Origin: Acidobacteriaceae bacterium
GTDB lineage: Bacteria; Acidobacteriota; Terriglobia; Terriglobales; Acidobacteriaceae
Direction: 5' to 3'
Assembly (NCBI GenBank): GCA_003152695.1
Contig: PMAT01000066.1
Location: 24,089-88,088, forward strand
Length of the DNA: 64,000 nucleotides
Made by a program: the position numbers and the translations under genes. The notes under the pieces were generated by a model. The model was not told where the DNA came from. It worked only from the letters and a program-made list of their open reading frames with translations, and searched no databases. Below, in pieces: positions 1 through 8,060 of this stretch. The first letter of the stretch is position 1. Every line of letters begins with the position of its first letter.

Positions 1-192
1 CCCCGTCGCCACGAGGCGGTGGTCACGCCCTGGGGCGAAGTGCGCATGAAGGTCGCGCATCTCAACGGCGCGGTCTCGCAGTACGCGCCGGAATATGAAG
101 ATTGCCGGCGCATCGCCGTCGAGCATCGCGTCCCTCTGAAGACGGTGATGCAGGAAGCTATTCGCTTGTACCTGGACCAGAAGAATGGATAA
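1..192 (+). CDS. larC: LarC-type nickel-pincer cofactor protein, C-terminal end (partial)
   Basis: The first 192 bases are an open frame with no start inside the window. It ends in TAA and encodes 63 residues of a C-terminus. It contains the PEYEDCRRIA stretch followed by VPLKTVMQEA, which I recognise from the end of LarC/DUF111 proteins. LarC inserts nickel into the pincer nucleotide cofactor of lactate racemase and related enzymes in the cytoplasm. The stop lies 8 bases inside metG, so the two genes are probably translationally coupled. Only the last part of a roughly 400-residue protein is visible, so the assignment rests on this one motif. Confidence 0.8.
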   Translation, partial: PRRHEAVVTPWGEVRMKVAHLNGAVSQYAPEYEDCRRIAVEHRVPLKTVMQEAIRLYLDQKNG

Positions 193-2320
193 TCCCGAGA
201 CGTTTTACATCACGACGCCCATCTATTACGTGAATGCGCGGCCTCACATCGGGCACACCTATACCACGGTGGTGTGCGATGCCATTGCCCGCCGCCAGCG
301 CATGATGGGCGCGGACACCTGGTTCCTGACGGGCACCGACGAACATGGCCAGAAGATTGAGCGCTCGGCCGCCGCTGCCGGCTGCTCACCCAAAGAGTTC
401 GTGGCCAGGATCTCGGGCGAATTCCGTGCGCTATGGGACCGCATGAAGATCTCCTACGACGATTTCATTCGCACCACGGAGCCCCGCCACGTTCGCGGTG
501 TGCAGGCCCTGTTCACGCGCCTGCAAGAGCGCGGCTACATCTACAAGGGATCGTACAGCGGGCAATATTGCGTCTTCGACGAACTTTACGTCGATGCCGT
601 GGGCCCCGGTGCTCCCTGCCCGGAATGTGGACGGCCCACCGAAACCGTGCACGAAGAGAATTACTTCTTCAAACTGTCGGCAATGCAGGATCGCCTGTTG
701 CAGTACTACAGCGACAACCCCGACTTCATTCGCCCGGAAACCCGGCGCAATGAGGTGATCGCTTTCGTGCGCAGCGGACTGCGCGATCTCTCCGTCAGCC
801 GGACGTCGTTCAAGTGGGGTATCCCGGTGCCCGGCGATCCCAAGCACGTGATTTATGTCTGGCTGGATGCGCTGGCCAATTACTTGACCGCGATCGGCTT
901 TGGCTCCGACGATCCGGCGGACCAGCAGAAACTGGCGCGCTACTGGCCGGCCGATGTGCACATGATCGGCAAAGAAATCGTGCGCTTCCATTGCGTTTAT
1001 TGGCCGGCATTTCTGCTGGCCGCCGATCTGCCGCTGCCGAAGTCGATCATTGCGCACGGCTGGCTGCTCTTCGAGGAGAGCAAGATGTCGAAGTCGCGCG
1101 GCAACATCGTGCGCAGCGAAACCATCCTCGACACCCTCGGCGGCGACGCATTGCGCTATTTCCTGTTGCGTGAAATTGTCTTCGGGCAGGATGGATCGTT
1201 CAGCTTCGATGCCCTGGTGCAGCGCTTTAACGCCGATCTCGCCAACGATCTGGGCAACTTGTCGAGCCGCACGCTCAGCATGATCACCCGCTATTTTGAC
1301 GGCGAAGTACCCTATCCGTCGCCCAGCGAGACGGCGCCTGCCGATGAGACCATCGCCGCCCTGGCGCAGAAAACCATTGCGGGCTTCCACGCCCAGTTCG
1401 AGCAATTTCAATTTTCGCGCGCGCTGGAAACCGCGTGGTCTCTGGTGGCCGCGGTCAACAAGTACATCGTCGAGAACGAACCGTGGGCCGTCGCCGAGCG
1501 CGAGGATAAAGACTCGCGCGCCCGCCTCGCCACCATTCTGTACACGTCGGCCGAGGCGCTGCGGGTGGTAACGGCACTGGTGCATCCGATTATTCCAGAG
1601 GCCACAGCCCGCATCTGGACGCAGCTCGGGCTGGGCGAGATCGGCCAATTGGACCTGCGCACGTTGGCTTGGGGAAACTTGCCGCTGGGCACCAAGCTGG
1701 GCAAAGTCGAAGGCGTATTTCCGCGTGCGGACAAGAGCACCGTCGAAAGGATGCAACAGATGGAACAGCAGCGCTCCGCTGATCTAGCACAAGCGAGTGA
1801 GAAAACGGCAGCGGAAGGGACACAGTCCTCCGGAACTGGCGCGCAGACGGGGCAGCCAGCGACCCAAACAGCCGGAGGGGCATCACCTGCGGCGCCGCCG
1901 AAAGAGTCCGGTGCGATCGTCAGTCCGAAGACCACGCCTGCCACAGTCGCCCAGGGCGGAGGCGTGACTGCGGCTGCCGCGGCCAGCCCCAATCAGATCA
2001 CGATTGACGATTTTCTGAAGGTCGAATTGCGGGTGGGCGAAGTGAAGGTTGCCGAGCGCGTGAAGGGCGCCGACAAGTTGCTGCGTCTGGAAGTCGATAT
2101 CGGCAGCGAAGTGCGGCAAGTCGTCGCGGGAATTGCGAAGGCTTACGAACCGGAAAAGCTCATTGGACGCAAGGTCGTGATCGTGGCCAATCTGCAGCCA
2201 CGTAAGCTGCGCGGGCTGGAATCGAACGGAATGATCGTGGCTGCGTCCATCGGCGACGATGGCCAGCCGGTCCTGGCGGGATTTTTGGAGGACGTACCGG
2301 CGGGCGCGAAGTTGAAGTAG
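185..2320 (+). CDS. metG: Methionyl-tRNA synthetase with C-terminal tRNA-binding domain
   Basis: A cytoplasmic class I aminoacyl-tRNA synthetase of 711 residues that charges initiator and elongator tRNA-Met. The HIGH motif is at residues 21-24 (RPHIGH) and KMSKS at 300-304. A zinc-knuckle type CPEC pair lies in the connective region near residue 145. After the anticodon-binding domain a low-complexity Ala/Gln/Thr linker (about 520-600) leads to a Trbp111/EMAP-like OB fold (about 605-711) with the KVELRVGEV and LQPRKLRG motifs. The long linker is unusual but ends are intact. It overlaps the larC end by 8 bases, and the ATG is the first plausible start. Confidence 0.97.
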   Translation: MDNPETFYITTPIYYVNARPHIGHTYTTVVCDAIARRQRMMGADTWFLTGTDEHGQKIERSAAAAGCSPKEFVARISGEFRALWDRMKISYDDFIRTTEPRHVRGVQALFTRLQERGYIYKGSYSGQYCVFDELYVDAVGPGAPCPECGRPTETVHEENYFFKLSAMQDRLLQYYSDNPDFIRPETRRNEVIAFVRSGLRDLSVSRTSFKWGIPVPGDPKHVIYVWLDALANYLTAIGFGSDDPADQQKLARYWPADVHMIGKEIVRFHCVYWPAFLLAADLPLPKSIIAHGWLLFEESKMSKSRGNIVRSETILDTLGGDALRYFLLREIVFGQDGSFSFDALVQRFNADLANDLGNLSSRTLSMITRYFDGEVPYPSPSETAPADETIAALAQKTIAGFHAQFEQFQFSRALETAWSLVAAVNKYIVENEPWAVAEREDKDSRARLATILYTSAEALRVVTALVHPIIPEATARIWTQLGLGEIGQLDLRTLAWGNLPLGTKLGKVEGVFPRADKSTVERMQQMEQQRSADLAQASEKTAAEGTQSSGTGAQTGQPATQTAGGASPAAPPKESGAIVSPKTTPATVAQGGGVTAAAAASPNQITIDDFLKVELRVGEVKVAERVKGADKLLRLEVDIGSEVRQVVAGIAKAYEPEKLIGRKVVIVANLQPRKLRGLESNGMIVAASIGDDGQPVLAGFLEDVPAGAKLK

Positions 2321-2326
2321 AAGCTG

Positions 2327-2444
2327 TCTCATGAATCGGTTTGTATCAGGGCACGGCTTCAGCCGTGCCGCAAATGGCGCGCGTCACGCACTGGGCTTTA
2401 GCCCCTGAGGTACTTCGCTTTAGGGCGCCTCGCTATTTATGAGA
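2327..2444. repeat. REP-like two-palindrome intergenic element
   Basis: A gene-free stretch just after metG carries two palindromes. The first, at 2350-2369, has arms GGCACGGCT and AGCCGTGCC. The second, at 2393-2404, reads GGGCTTTAGCCC. The unit is flanked by an imperfect inverted repeat, TCTCATGAAT at 2327-2336 and ATTTATGAGA at 2435-2444. A second element with the same two-palindrome plan lies at 53666-53721, which argues for a dispersed family rather than a single terminator. There is no T-run after either stem. Confidence 0.6.
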
Positions 2445-2453
2445 TGCCTTCTA

Positions 2454-2533
2454 GTAGCTAGTGGATATCCTTCAGCCTTGGACTTTGTGGAACCCGGCCT
2501 CGAAACTATCCACTAGCCACTAATCACTATCCA
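2454..2533. repeat. CTAGTGG/TAGTGATTAGT-type degenerate simple repeat
   Basis: The sequence between the REP-like element and tatD is made of short words such as TAGTAGCTAGTGGATATCC and CACTAGCCACTAATCAC. Similar words recur at 5796-5827. I see no open frame or promoter-like order in it. It belongs to a set of low-complexity intergenic patches seen throughout this window. Confidence 0.5.
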
Positions 2534-2535
2534 CT

Positions 2536-3345
2536 GTGTACACCGACTCCCACGCTCATCTCGATGGCAAGCGCTTTGACGCCGATCGCGCTGAGGTCAT
2601 CGCTCGCGCCAATCAAGCGGGCGTCAGCACCCTGCTTGCCATCGGCAATGGCAACGGCCCCGGGACGGACACGCTCGACTGCGCCATCAAGCTCGCAAAC
2701 CAATACGATTGGATTTACGCGACGGTTGGAGTTCATCCTCACGAAGCCGCGCTGGCCAAACAGTCCGACTTCGACGAACTCGAGCGTTTGGCGAAATCAC
2801 CCAAGGTAATCGCCTGGGGCGAGATCGGCCTTGATTATTTCTACGACCACTCGCCGCGCGACGTGCAGCAACGAGTCTTCCGGCAGCAGATGGAGATGGC
2901 CCGCGCCGCCAAGCTGCCCATCGTCATTCACTGCCGCCCTTCCAACAACAGTGAGAACGCCTGGGACGATGTGCTGCGCCTGATGCGAGAAAACTGGGCG
3001 ACCAGCGGATTAGGCGGGGTGCTCCACTGCTTCACCGGCACTGTCGATCATGCTCGTGCAGCGCTTGATTTGGGATTCATGATTTCCTTCGCCGGCAACA
3101 TCACCTTCCCCAAGGCGCAAAACATTCGCGACGCGGCCAGCATGGCCCCGCTCGATCGCATGTTCATCGAGACCGACTGCCCGTATCTTGCTCCGGCACC
3201 CCATCGCGGACAGCGCAATGAACCCGCCTTCGTGGTTGAGGTGGGCCGCCAGATCGGGCAAATTCGTAATCTTTCCTGCGAGGAGGTCGGACAGCAAACG
3301 ACCGCCAATTTCCATAACTTTTTCCGGCTTACAAAATCCAACTGA
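2536..3345 (+). CDS. tatD: TatD family metal-dependent hydrolase (3'-5' DNase)
   Basis: This 269-residue protein starts with GTG and opens with YTDSHAHLD, the TatD metal-binding HxH motif. It continues with TVGVHPHEA, WGEIGLDY, LPIVIHCR, GVLHCFTG and IETDCPYLAP, the ordered signature of the amidohydrolase-like TatD family. Length matches the family (about 260). TatD enzymes are cytoplasmic metal-dependent exonucleases linked to DNA repair and turnover. Location next to metG is a common bacterial arrangement. Upstream lies a repeat patch without a clear Shine-Dalgarno sequence. Confidence 0.93.
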   Translation: MYTDSHAHLDGKRFDADRAEVIARANQAGVSTLLAIGNGNGPGTDTLDCAIKLANQYDWIYATVGVHPHEAALAKQSDFDELERLAKSPKVIAWGEIGLDYFYDHSPRDVQQRVFRQQMEMARAAKLPIVIHCRPSNNSENAWDDVLRLMRENWATSGLGGVLHCFTGTVDHARAALDLGFMISFAGNITFPKAQNIRDAASMAPLDRMFIETDCPYLAPAPHRGQRNEPAFVVEVGRQIGQIRNLSCEEVGQQTTANFHNFFRLTKSN

Positions 3346-3429
3346 GGTGCTACGCTTCCCTACTCGGTAGTGCCGGGCCGCTGGCTTGCAATTGCGGGAA
3401 ACGCCGCGTCTCTTGTTACACTTGAACTT

Positions 3430-3924
3430 ATGGCCGAATCATTCGACATCGTCAGCAAAGTTGATATGCAGGAAGTTTCCAACGCCGTGCAGCAGGCGTT
3501 GAAAGAGATCCATACGCGCTACGACCTCAAGGACTCGAAGTCGGATATCAAGATCGAGGAGAAGGAAGGCCTGGTGCTCGCCTCGGCTGACGAGTACAAG
3601 CTGAAGGCGGTGAACGACGTCTTGCAGGGGAAGCTGGTGAAGCGCGGGGTCTCGCTCAAGGCGCTGACCTACGGCACCATCGAACCCGCCGCCGGCTCGA
3701 CCGTGCGCCAGAAGGTCGGCATGCAGCAAGGTATCCCGATTGAGAAGGCGCGAGAGATCGTCAAACTCATCAAGAACTCGAAGCAAAAAGTGCAGGCAGC
3801 GATCCAGGGCGACCTGGTTCGCGTCAGCGGCAAAGACCGCGATACACTTCAGGAAATCATTGCGCTGCTGAAGCAGAGCGATTTCGGCATTGACATGCAG
3901 TTCACCAACTATCGATCCAACTGA
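3430..3924 (+). CDS. YajQ family nucleotide-binding protein
   Basis: The 164-residue product beginning [10 protein letters not shown] matches the usual YajQ length and start. It shows [12 protein letters not shown] near the N-terminus, KRGVSLKAL in the middle and [20 protein letters not shown] near the end, all family hallmarks. YajQ proteins bind nucleotides; some homologues bind cyclic di-GMP. A GTG 60 bases upstream (3370) would extend the frame by 20 residues, but these do not look like YajQ, so ATG 3430 is preferred. No strong ribosome-binding site is seen. Confidence 0.93.
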   Translation: MAESFDIVSKVDMQEVSNAVQQALKEIHTRYDLKDSKSDIKIEEKEGLVLASADEYKLKAVNDVLQGKLVKRGVSLKALTYGTIEPAAGSTVRQKVGMQQGIPIEKAREIVKLIKNSKQKVQAAIQGDLVRVSGKDRDTLQEIIALLKQSDFGIDMQFTNYRSN

Positions 3925-3938
3925 CGGGGCGAATCCGT

Positions 3939-4928
3939 TTGAATACGACTGTAACCCGCAACGCTAAAGAAGTATTCGACCTGCTGCACGACGACCTTGC
4001 TGCCATTGAGCGCGAGTTCGGTCGCGACACCGTGTCGAGCGTACGGGCGATCACGGAAATTGGCGAGTACCTGCGCGCCGGCGGCGGCAAACGGCTTCGT
4101 CCTGCGCTGTTGCTGCTCTCCTGCAAGCTGATGAACTACACCGGCCATGGGGCGATCAAGCTGGGAGCGGTGGTCGAGATCATTCACACTGCGACGCTCG
4201 TCCACGACGACATCATCGACGAAGCCCAGACGCGCCGCGGCCGCCCTGCTGCCAACACCCAATGGGGCAATGCCAAATGCGTGCTTGCGGGCGATTGGCT
4301 CTACATGCAGGCGTTCAAGATTGCCGTGCAGGAGCGCAATTTTCACATCCTCGACGCGCTCATTGACCTGACCCAGGCGATGGTCGAAGGGGAATTGCTA
4401 CAGATCGAGCGGCTGGGCAAGACCATCACGATGGATGAGCACTTCGAACTCATCTACCGCAAGACAGCCTGCCTGTTTTCGGTCTGCATGAAGATGGGCG
4501 GCATCCTCGCGAATGCCAGCGAAGCCGATCAGCAGCGGCTTGCCGAATACGGACGCAACCTCGGCATGGCCTTCCAGATCGTTGACGACGTGCTCGATCT
4601 CACCGCCTCCGAAGAAGTGCTGGGCAAGCCGGTTGCCAGCGACCTGCGCGAAGGCAAAGCCACCATGGCAGTCCTGCACGCGCTGGAACATTGCACCCAG
4701 ACGGAGCGCGAGACGATTGAGTCTGTCCTGAGTAACGGCGGCTTCAACGGCATCACGCCTGCCGACATCGTGGCGATCTTGAGCCGCAACGGCTCCATCG
4801 ACGCCGCCTACGCACGGGCGGTAGAATTCAGCAACAAAGCGCGCGAGGCCCTCTGCACCTTCCCCGATTCCGAGATCAAGCGCGTGCTGTTGTGGGTACC
4901 GGAGTTTGTGGTGGAGCGGGAAAGCTGA
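3939..4928 (+). CDS. Polyprenyl diphosphate synthase (trans-isoprenyl family)
   Basis: A 329-residue cytoplasmic prenyltransferase that extends isoprenoid chains, probably the octaprenyl/heptaprenyl tail of menaquinone or a related lipid. GGGKRLRPAL precedes the first aspartate-rich motif (LVHDDIIDEA), and the second is FQIVDDVLDLT. The residues before the first motif that set chain length (EIIHTATL) are of the medium/long-chain type, but the exact length cannot be read. The start is TTG, 14 bases after yajQ. The UbiD-type gene at 56.8 kb could use its product, but the two are not linked. Confidence 0.92.
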   Translation: MNTTVTRNAKEVFDLLHDDLAAIEREFGRDTVSSVRAITEIGEYLRAGGGKRLRPALLLLSCKLMNYTGHGAIKLGAVVEIIHTATLVHDDIIDEAQTRRGRPAANTQWGNAKCVLAGDWLYMQAFKIAVQERNFHILDALIDLTQAMVEGELLQIERLGKTITMDEHFELIYRKTACLFSVCMKMGGILANASEADQQRLAEYGRNLGMAFQIVDDVLDLTASEEVLGKPVASDLREGKATMAVLHALEHCTQTERETIESVLSNGGFNGITPADIVAILSRNGSIDAAYARAVEFSNKAREALCTFPDSEIKRVLLWVPEFVVERES

Positions 4929-5026
4929 AGAAGACCGCTATTCGCCAAGAAGCCAAAGTCAGATGACCGCGCCCCCGGTGCCTTAGGTGCTCCCGCCATA
5001 AGCTGTGCTGCGAGACCAGCGTATCT

Positions 5027-5056
5027 GGCGAACAGCGAAGAGCGAACAGCGAAAAG
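5027..5056. repeat. GCGAACAGCGAAGAG-type simple repeat
   Basis: A short run of the word GCGAA(C/G)AGCGAA lies between the prenyl synthase and the CYTH gene. The same words occur as an inverted pair at 20577-20682. No promoter or hairpin is obvious. Confidence 0.45.
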
Positions 5057-5083
5057 TGTTTTCTCCTGATTTACACTTTCCTC

Positions 5084-5653
5084 ATGGCCACGCCCCAAGA
5101 AGTCGAAATCAAATTCCTCGTCTCCGATCTGAAAGCGCTCGAGCAGAAGTTGCGCGAGCTTGGGTTTCACGAGGAGACGCCATCTACCCACGAGGTGAAT
5201 ACCCTGTACGATCTTCCCGGCCAGAAGCTGCGTCGCAAGGGCGAACTACTGCGCCTGCGCGACTACGGCGGGAAATGGAGACTGACGCACAAGGCCAAGG
5301 TCAAGCTCGGAAGGCACAAATCTCGTGGTGAATTGGAAACTGGCGTCTCCGACGGCAAGCAGATGGATGCCATGTTGCACGCGTTGGGTTACTCGCCGTC
5401 GTTCGTGTACGAAAAATTTCGTGCGGAATGGAGCGACAACAAAGGGCATGTCGTGTTGGACCACACACCCATCGGTGACGTCGCTGAAATCGAAGGCAAG
5501 TCACGCTGGATTGATCGCATCGCTCGCGAGCTGGGCGTGAAGCCGGCGGACTACATCACCAAATCGTATGCTGAACTTTTCTTCGACTGGAAACGTAGAA
5601 CAGGTAGCAAGGCAGAGAACATGACATTCCGCGAGGTGAAAGGCAAGGGCTAG
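5084..5653 (+). CDS. CYTH domain protein (class IV adenylate cyclase-like)
   Basis: The 189-residue product starts MATPQEVEIKF, carrying the ExExK signature (E6, E8, K10) of CYTH proteins. It goes on with basic strands (RRKGELLRLRDY, WRLTHKAK), the GELETGV strand and a GDVAEIEGK segment, consistent with a triphosphate tunnel and the class IV cyclase (CyaB) subgroup. Members hydrolyse or cyclise triphosphorylated substrates using Mg2+ or Mn2+. Whether it makes cAMP or acts on another organic triphosphate cannot be decided here. It appears to be a single gene. Confidence 0.85.
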   Translation: MATPQEVEIKFLVSDLKALEQKLRELGFHEETPSTHEVNTLYDLPGQKLRRKGELLRLRDYGGKWRLTHKAKVKLGRHKSRGELETGVSDGKQMDAMLHALGYSPSFVYEKFRAEWSDNKGHVVLDHTPIGDVAEIEGKSRWIDRIARELGVKPADYITKSYAELFFDWKRRTGSKAENMTFREVKGKG

Positions 5654-5878
5654 TTTCAAGTTTCAAGTTTCGAGTTTCGAGTGAGAAGCAACTGACCTTC
5701 GTCGCGCAGCGAGTGCGCTCGAACCAAAGTTTCCGCGGAAGCCTGCGCCGGCTCCGGAGTTTAGACCTTGCCGGGCCTGAACCGGAGCCGGAGGCAGTGA
5801 TTAGTGGTCAGTGGCTAGTGATTAGTCGCAGACCATCACAAAAACCGAGACTGGAAACTAGCCCCTAATCCCTAACTC
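5654..5878. repeat. Intergenic patch of degenerate simple repeats
   Basis: The 225 bases after the CYTH gene hold no open frame of interest. They begin with TTTCAAGTTTCAAG and TTTCGAGTTTCGAG words, and 5796-5827 holds AGTGATTAGTGGTCAGTGG followed by CTAGTGATTAGTC. From 5860 the words CCCCTAATCCCTAACTCC lead into the 3' end of the next gene. The TAGTGATTAGT words match the patch at 2454-2533. Confidence 0.5.
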
Positions 5879-6952
5879 CTAGCCCATGCTTTTCATCCTC
5901 TCCAGCACTGCACCCGCGATCAGCGGCAGTCCGACAGTCGCATCCAGCAAAACCTCGGCGAAGCGGCCACCCTCTTCCGGAGGCACGAACTTGCCCCACG
6001 ACACGGCTTCGCTGTAGGTGCAGCCCGACAACCCGCCCCAGTTCACCGGCTCAGGACAGATGCGCACACCATAGTGAAAGCGCTTCAGGGGCAGGTCTTC
6101 CCCGCCGCGGCGATGGCGCAATTCTATGAATGGACCAAATTGTTGCGCCCAATTCCTGGGCACACCGCCGCCGATGGTGAAAATCCCGAGACGCTCCTGC
6201 TGCAGCAGTGTCTCGGCGTAATGTTCCAGGTCCTCAAACGGATCGAAGCGCAGCAGAGGAATGTTGTTCTTGCGGCGCATGCGGTTGTGCAGGGCAACGT
6301 CGAGGCCGATCTCCGAATCGCTGAACGCGGGCACAAACACCGGCACATTCTTCTCATACGCCGACTTCAGGATGCCGCGATCTTTCACGTGCTCGCTCAG
6401 GTAGCGCCCGATCTCACGATTCAATTTGTACGAGCACAGCACCTCGTTGTGGTCCCAGTTTTTCAGAATGCGCGCGACAATCGTCTCGACGAAGTCGAGG
6501 TTGGTCTCCGGCTCCAGCGTGTCGTACACGCGGTTGTAGCCGGCTTCGTAGAGTTCGCTGTCGTCCATCTTCGGGTCGTAGCGGAAGTGCGATCGGCCGG
6601 CAGCCTCAACCAAGCCGTGCGCCATCAGCGCTCCCGTGGAGACGATGGCCTTTACCACTCCGTGATCGATCAGGTCGGTAACGATCAAACCTTGTTTCGC
6701 AACCGTCATGGCGCCAGCCAATGTCATCACGACGAAACAGTCCTTGTCGCGAGCCATGGCCTCCAGGACCTCAGCGCCTTGCCCCACCTGCCGCCCGGTG
6801 AATGCGGTGTTGCCCATGGCGCGGACAAGGTCATCCACAGTGTGAATCTTCGAGAGATCGAGCGGCTCCAGCGGAATCAGCTTGTCGGAAATGGGATCGT
6901 GGAGTTTGCGATCAATGCCCGCGCCGTGCGTCTTGTGATGTTCGTCGGCCAA
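5879..6952 (-). CDS. Deoxyhypusine synthase-like protein (possible homospermidine synthase)
   Basis: A 357-residue NAD-dependent enzyme of the deoxyhypusine synthase family. Near the C-terminus SEAVSWGKF places the catalytic lysine at K321, followed by the conserved ATVGLPLIAGAVL segment. Bacteria lack eIF5A, so the usual protein substrate is absent. Bacterial homologues can transfer the aminobutyl group to a small amine. Divergent neighbours aguB and aguA make putrescine from agmatine, so homospermidine synthesis is a reasonable inference. The start is TTG, 5 bases after a GAGGTG ribosome-binding site. The substrate is not proven. Confidence 0.85.
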   Translation of the reverse strand: MADEHHKTHGAGIDRKLHDPISDKLIPLEPLDLSKIHTVDDLVRAMGNTAFTGRQVGQGAEVLEAMARDKDCFVVMTLAGAMTVAKQGLIVTDLIDHGVVKAIVSTGALMAHGLVEAAGRSHFRYDPKMDDSELYEAGYNRVYDTLEPETNLDFVETIVARILKNWDHNEVLCSYKLNREIGRYLSEHVKDRGILKSAYEKNVPVFVPAFSDSEIGLDVALHNRMRRKNNIPLLRFDPFEDLEHYAETLLQQERLGIFTIGGGVPRNWAQQFGPFIELRHRRGGEDLPLKRFHYGVRICPEPVNWGGLSGCTYSEAVSWGKFVPPEEGGRFAEVLLDATVGLPLIAGAVLERMKSMG

Positions 6953-7146
6953 GCTTCACCTCGATGGATTACGACAATGCGGATACGCATCTTTTGCCGA
7001 ACAATCGAAGCTACAGGCTTAATGCGGCCTCCGTCAATGCGCAGGCACACGCAAGGAGAGTTGTCATGGTCAATTAACGATTGATTCGGTTCATGACCAG
7101 CGCGCGCGGGATGCTATTCTTGAAATGCATTTCGCACGGGAGCTAA

Positions 7147-8052
7147 GTGTTGGCGGAACGAAACTTTCAGATTGGCATCGTGCAGATGTCGTGCACGCCG
7201 GAGCCTGAGCAGAATCTGGAACGTGCCATTGTGCACACTCACGATGCAGCCGCCAGAGGCGCCGAGGTTGTCTGCCTGCCCGAACTGTTTCAGACCCAGT
7301 ATTTCTGCCAGCGCGAGGACATCGCTCTGTTCGATTTGGCCGAGCTCATCCCCGGTCCCACGACGGCGCGCCTCGGCGATCTGGCTCGTGAACTGAAGAT
7401 CACCATCGTCGCGCCCCTGTTCGAGCGGCGCGCCCCCGGCATCTATCACAATACTGCGGCCGTTCTCAATGCGGATGGCAAGCTGGCCGGCATTTACCGC
7501 AAGATGCACATTCCTGACGATCCCCTCTATTACGAAAAGTATTACTTCACGCAAGGCGATCTGGGTTTCAAGGCCTTCGAAACTGACGCCGGCAAAATCG
7601 GGACGCTGGTCTGCTGGGACCAATGGTATCCCGAGGCAGCGCGCTTGACCGCGCTTCAGGGCGCTAACGTGCTCTTCTATCCCACGGCGATTGGATGGCA
7701 TCCGGACGAGAAGGCGCAGTACGGGGACGCGCAATACGACGCATGGAAGACCATGCAGCGCGCGCACGCCATCGCCAATGGAGTTTATGTTGCCGTGCCC
7801 AATCGCGTCGGCTTTGAGACCGGCAACATTCGCGGCAAGGTTGCGCCCGGCAAAGGACTTGAGTTCTGGGGAGGATCGTTCATCGCCGATCCCTTTGGAC
7901 AGGTTATCGCTCAGGCATCTCACGACAAAGAAGAGGTGCTGATCGCGGAGGTGGACCTGCAGCGGATCGAGGAGGTTCGCCGCAACTGGCCCTTCTGGCG
8001 CGATCGCCGCGTGGATGCGTACGGCCCGATTACGCAGAGATTCCTGGTATAG
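7147..8052 (+). CDS. aguB: N-carbamoylputrescine amidase
   Basis: This 301-residue nitrilase-superfamily enzyme hydrolyses N-carbamoylputrescine to putrescine, CO2 and ammonia in the cytoplasm. The Glu-Lys-Cys triad is visible at E46 (LPELFQTQYF), K119 (YRKMHIPDDP) and C156 (LVCWDQWYPEA). The segments around the triad are those of the AguB subgroup. Start is GTG at 7147, preceded by GGGAG. It lies 8 bases upstream of aguA, so the two steps from agmatine are co-transcribed, although in reverse order to the reactions. Confidence 0.95.
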   Translation: MLAERNFQIGIVQMSCTPEPEQNLERAIVHTHDAAARGAEVVCLPELFQTQYFCQREDIALFDLAELIPGPTTARLGDLARELKITIVAPLFERRAPGIYHNTAAVLNADGKLAGIYRKMHIPDDPLYYEKYYFTQGDLGFKAFETDAGKIGTLVCWDQWYPEAARLTALQGANVLFYPTAIGWHPDEKAQYGDAQYDAWKTMQRAHAIANGVYVAVPNRVGFETGNIRGKVAPGKGLEFWGGSFIADPFGQVIAQASHDKEEVLIAEVDLQRIEEVRRNWPFWRDRRVDAYGPITQRFLV

Positions 8053-8060
8053 CCGCTCGC

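Noticed and set aside
431-1756. A 441-residue minus-strand open frame opposite metG
   Set aside because: It is a shadow frame in high-GC sequence; metG on the other strand has all synthetase motifs.
5879-6952. True deoxyhypusine synthase acting on eIF5A
   Set aside because: Bacteria lack eIF5A, so the family name is kept only as a fold assignment.
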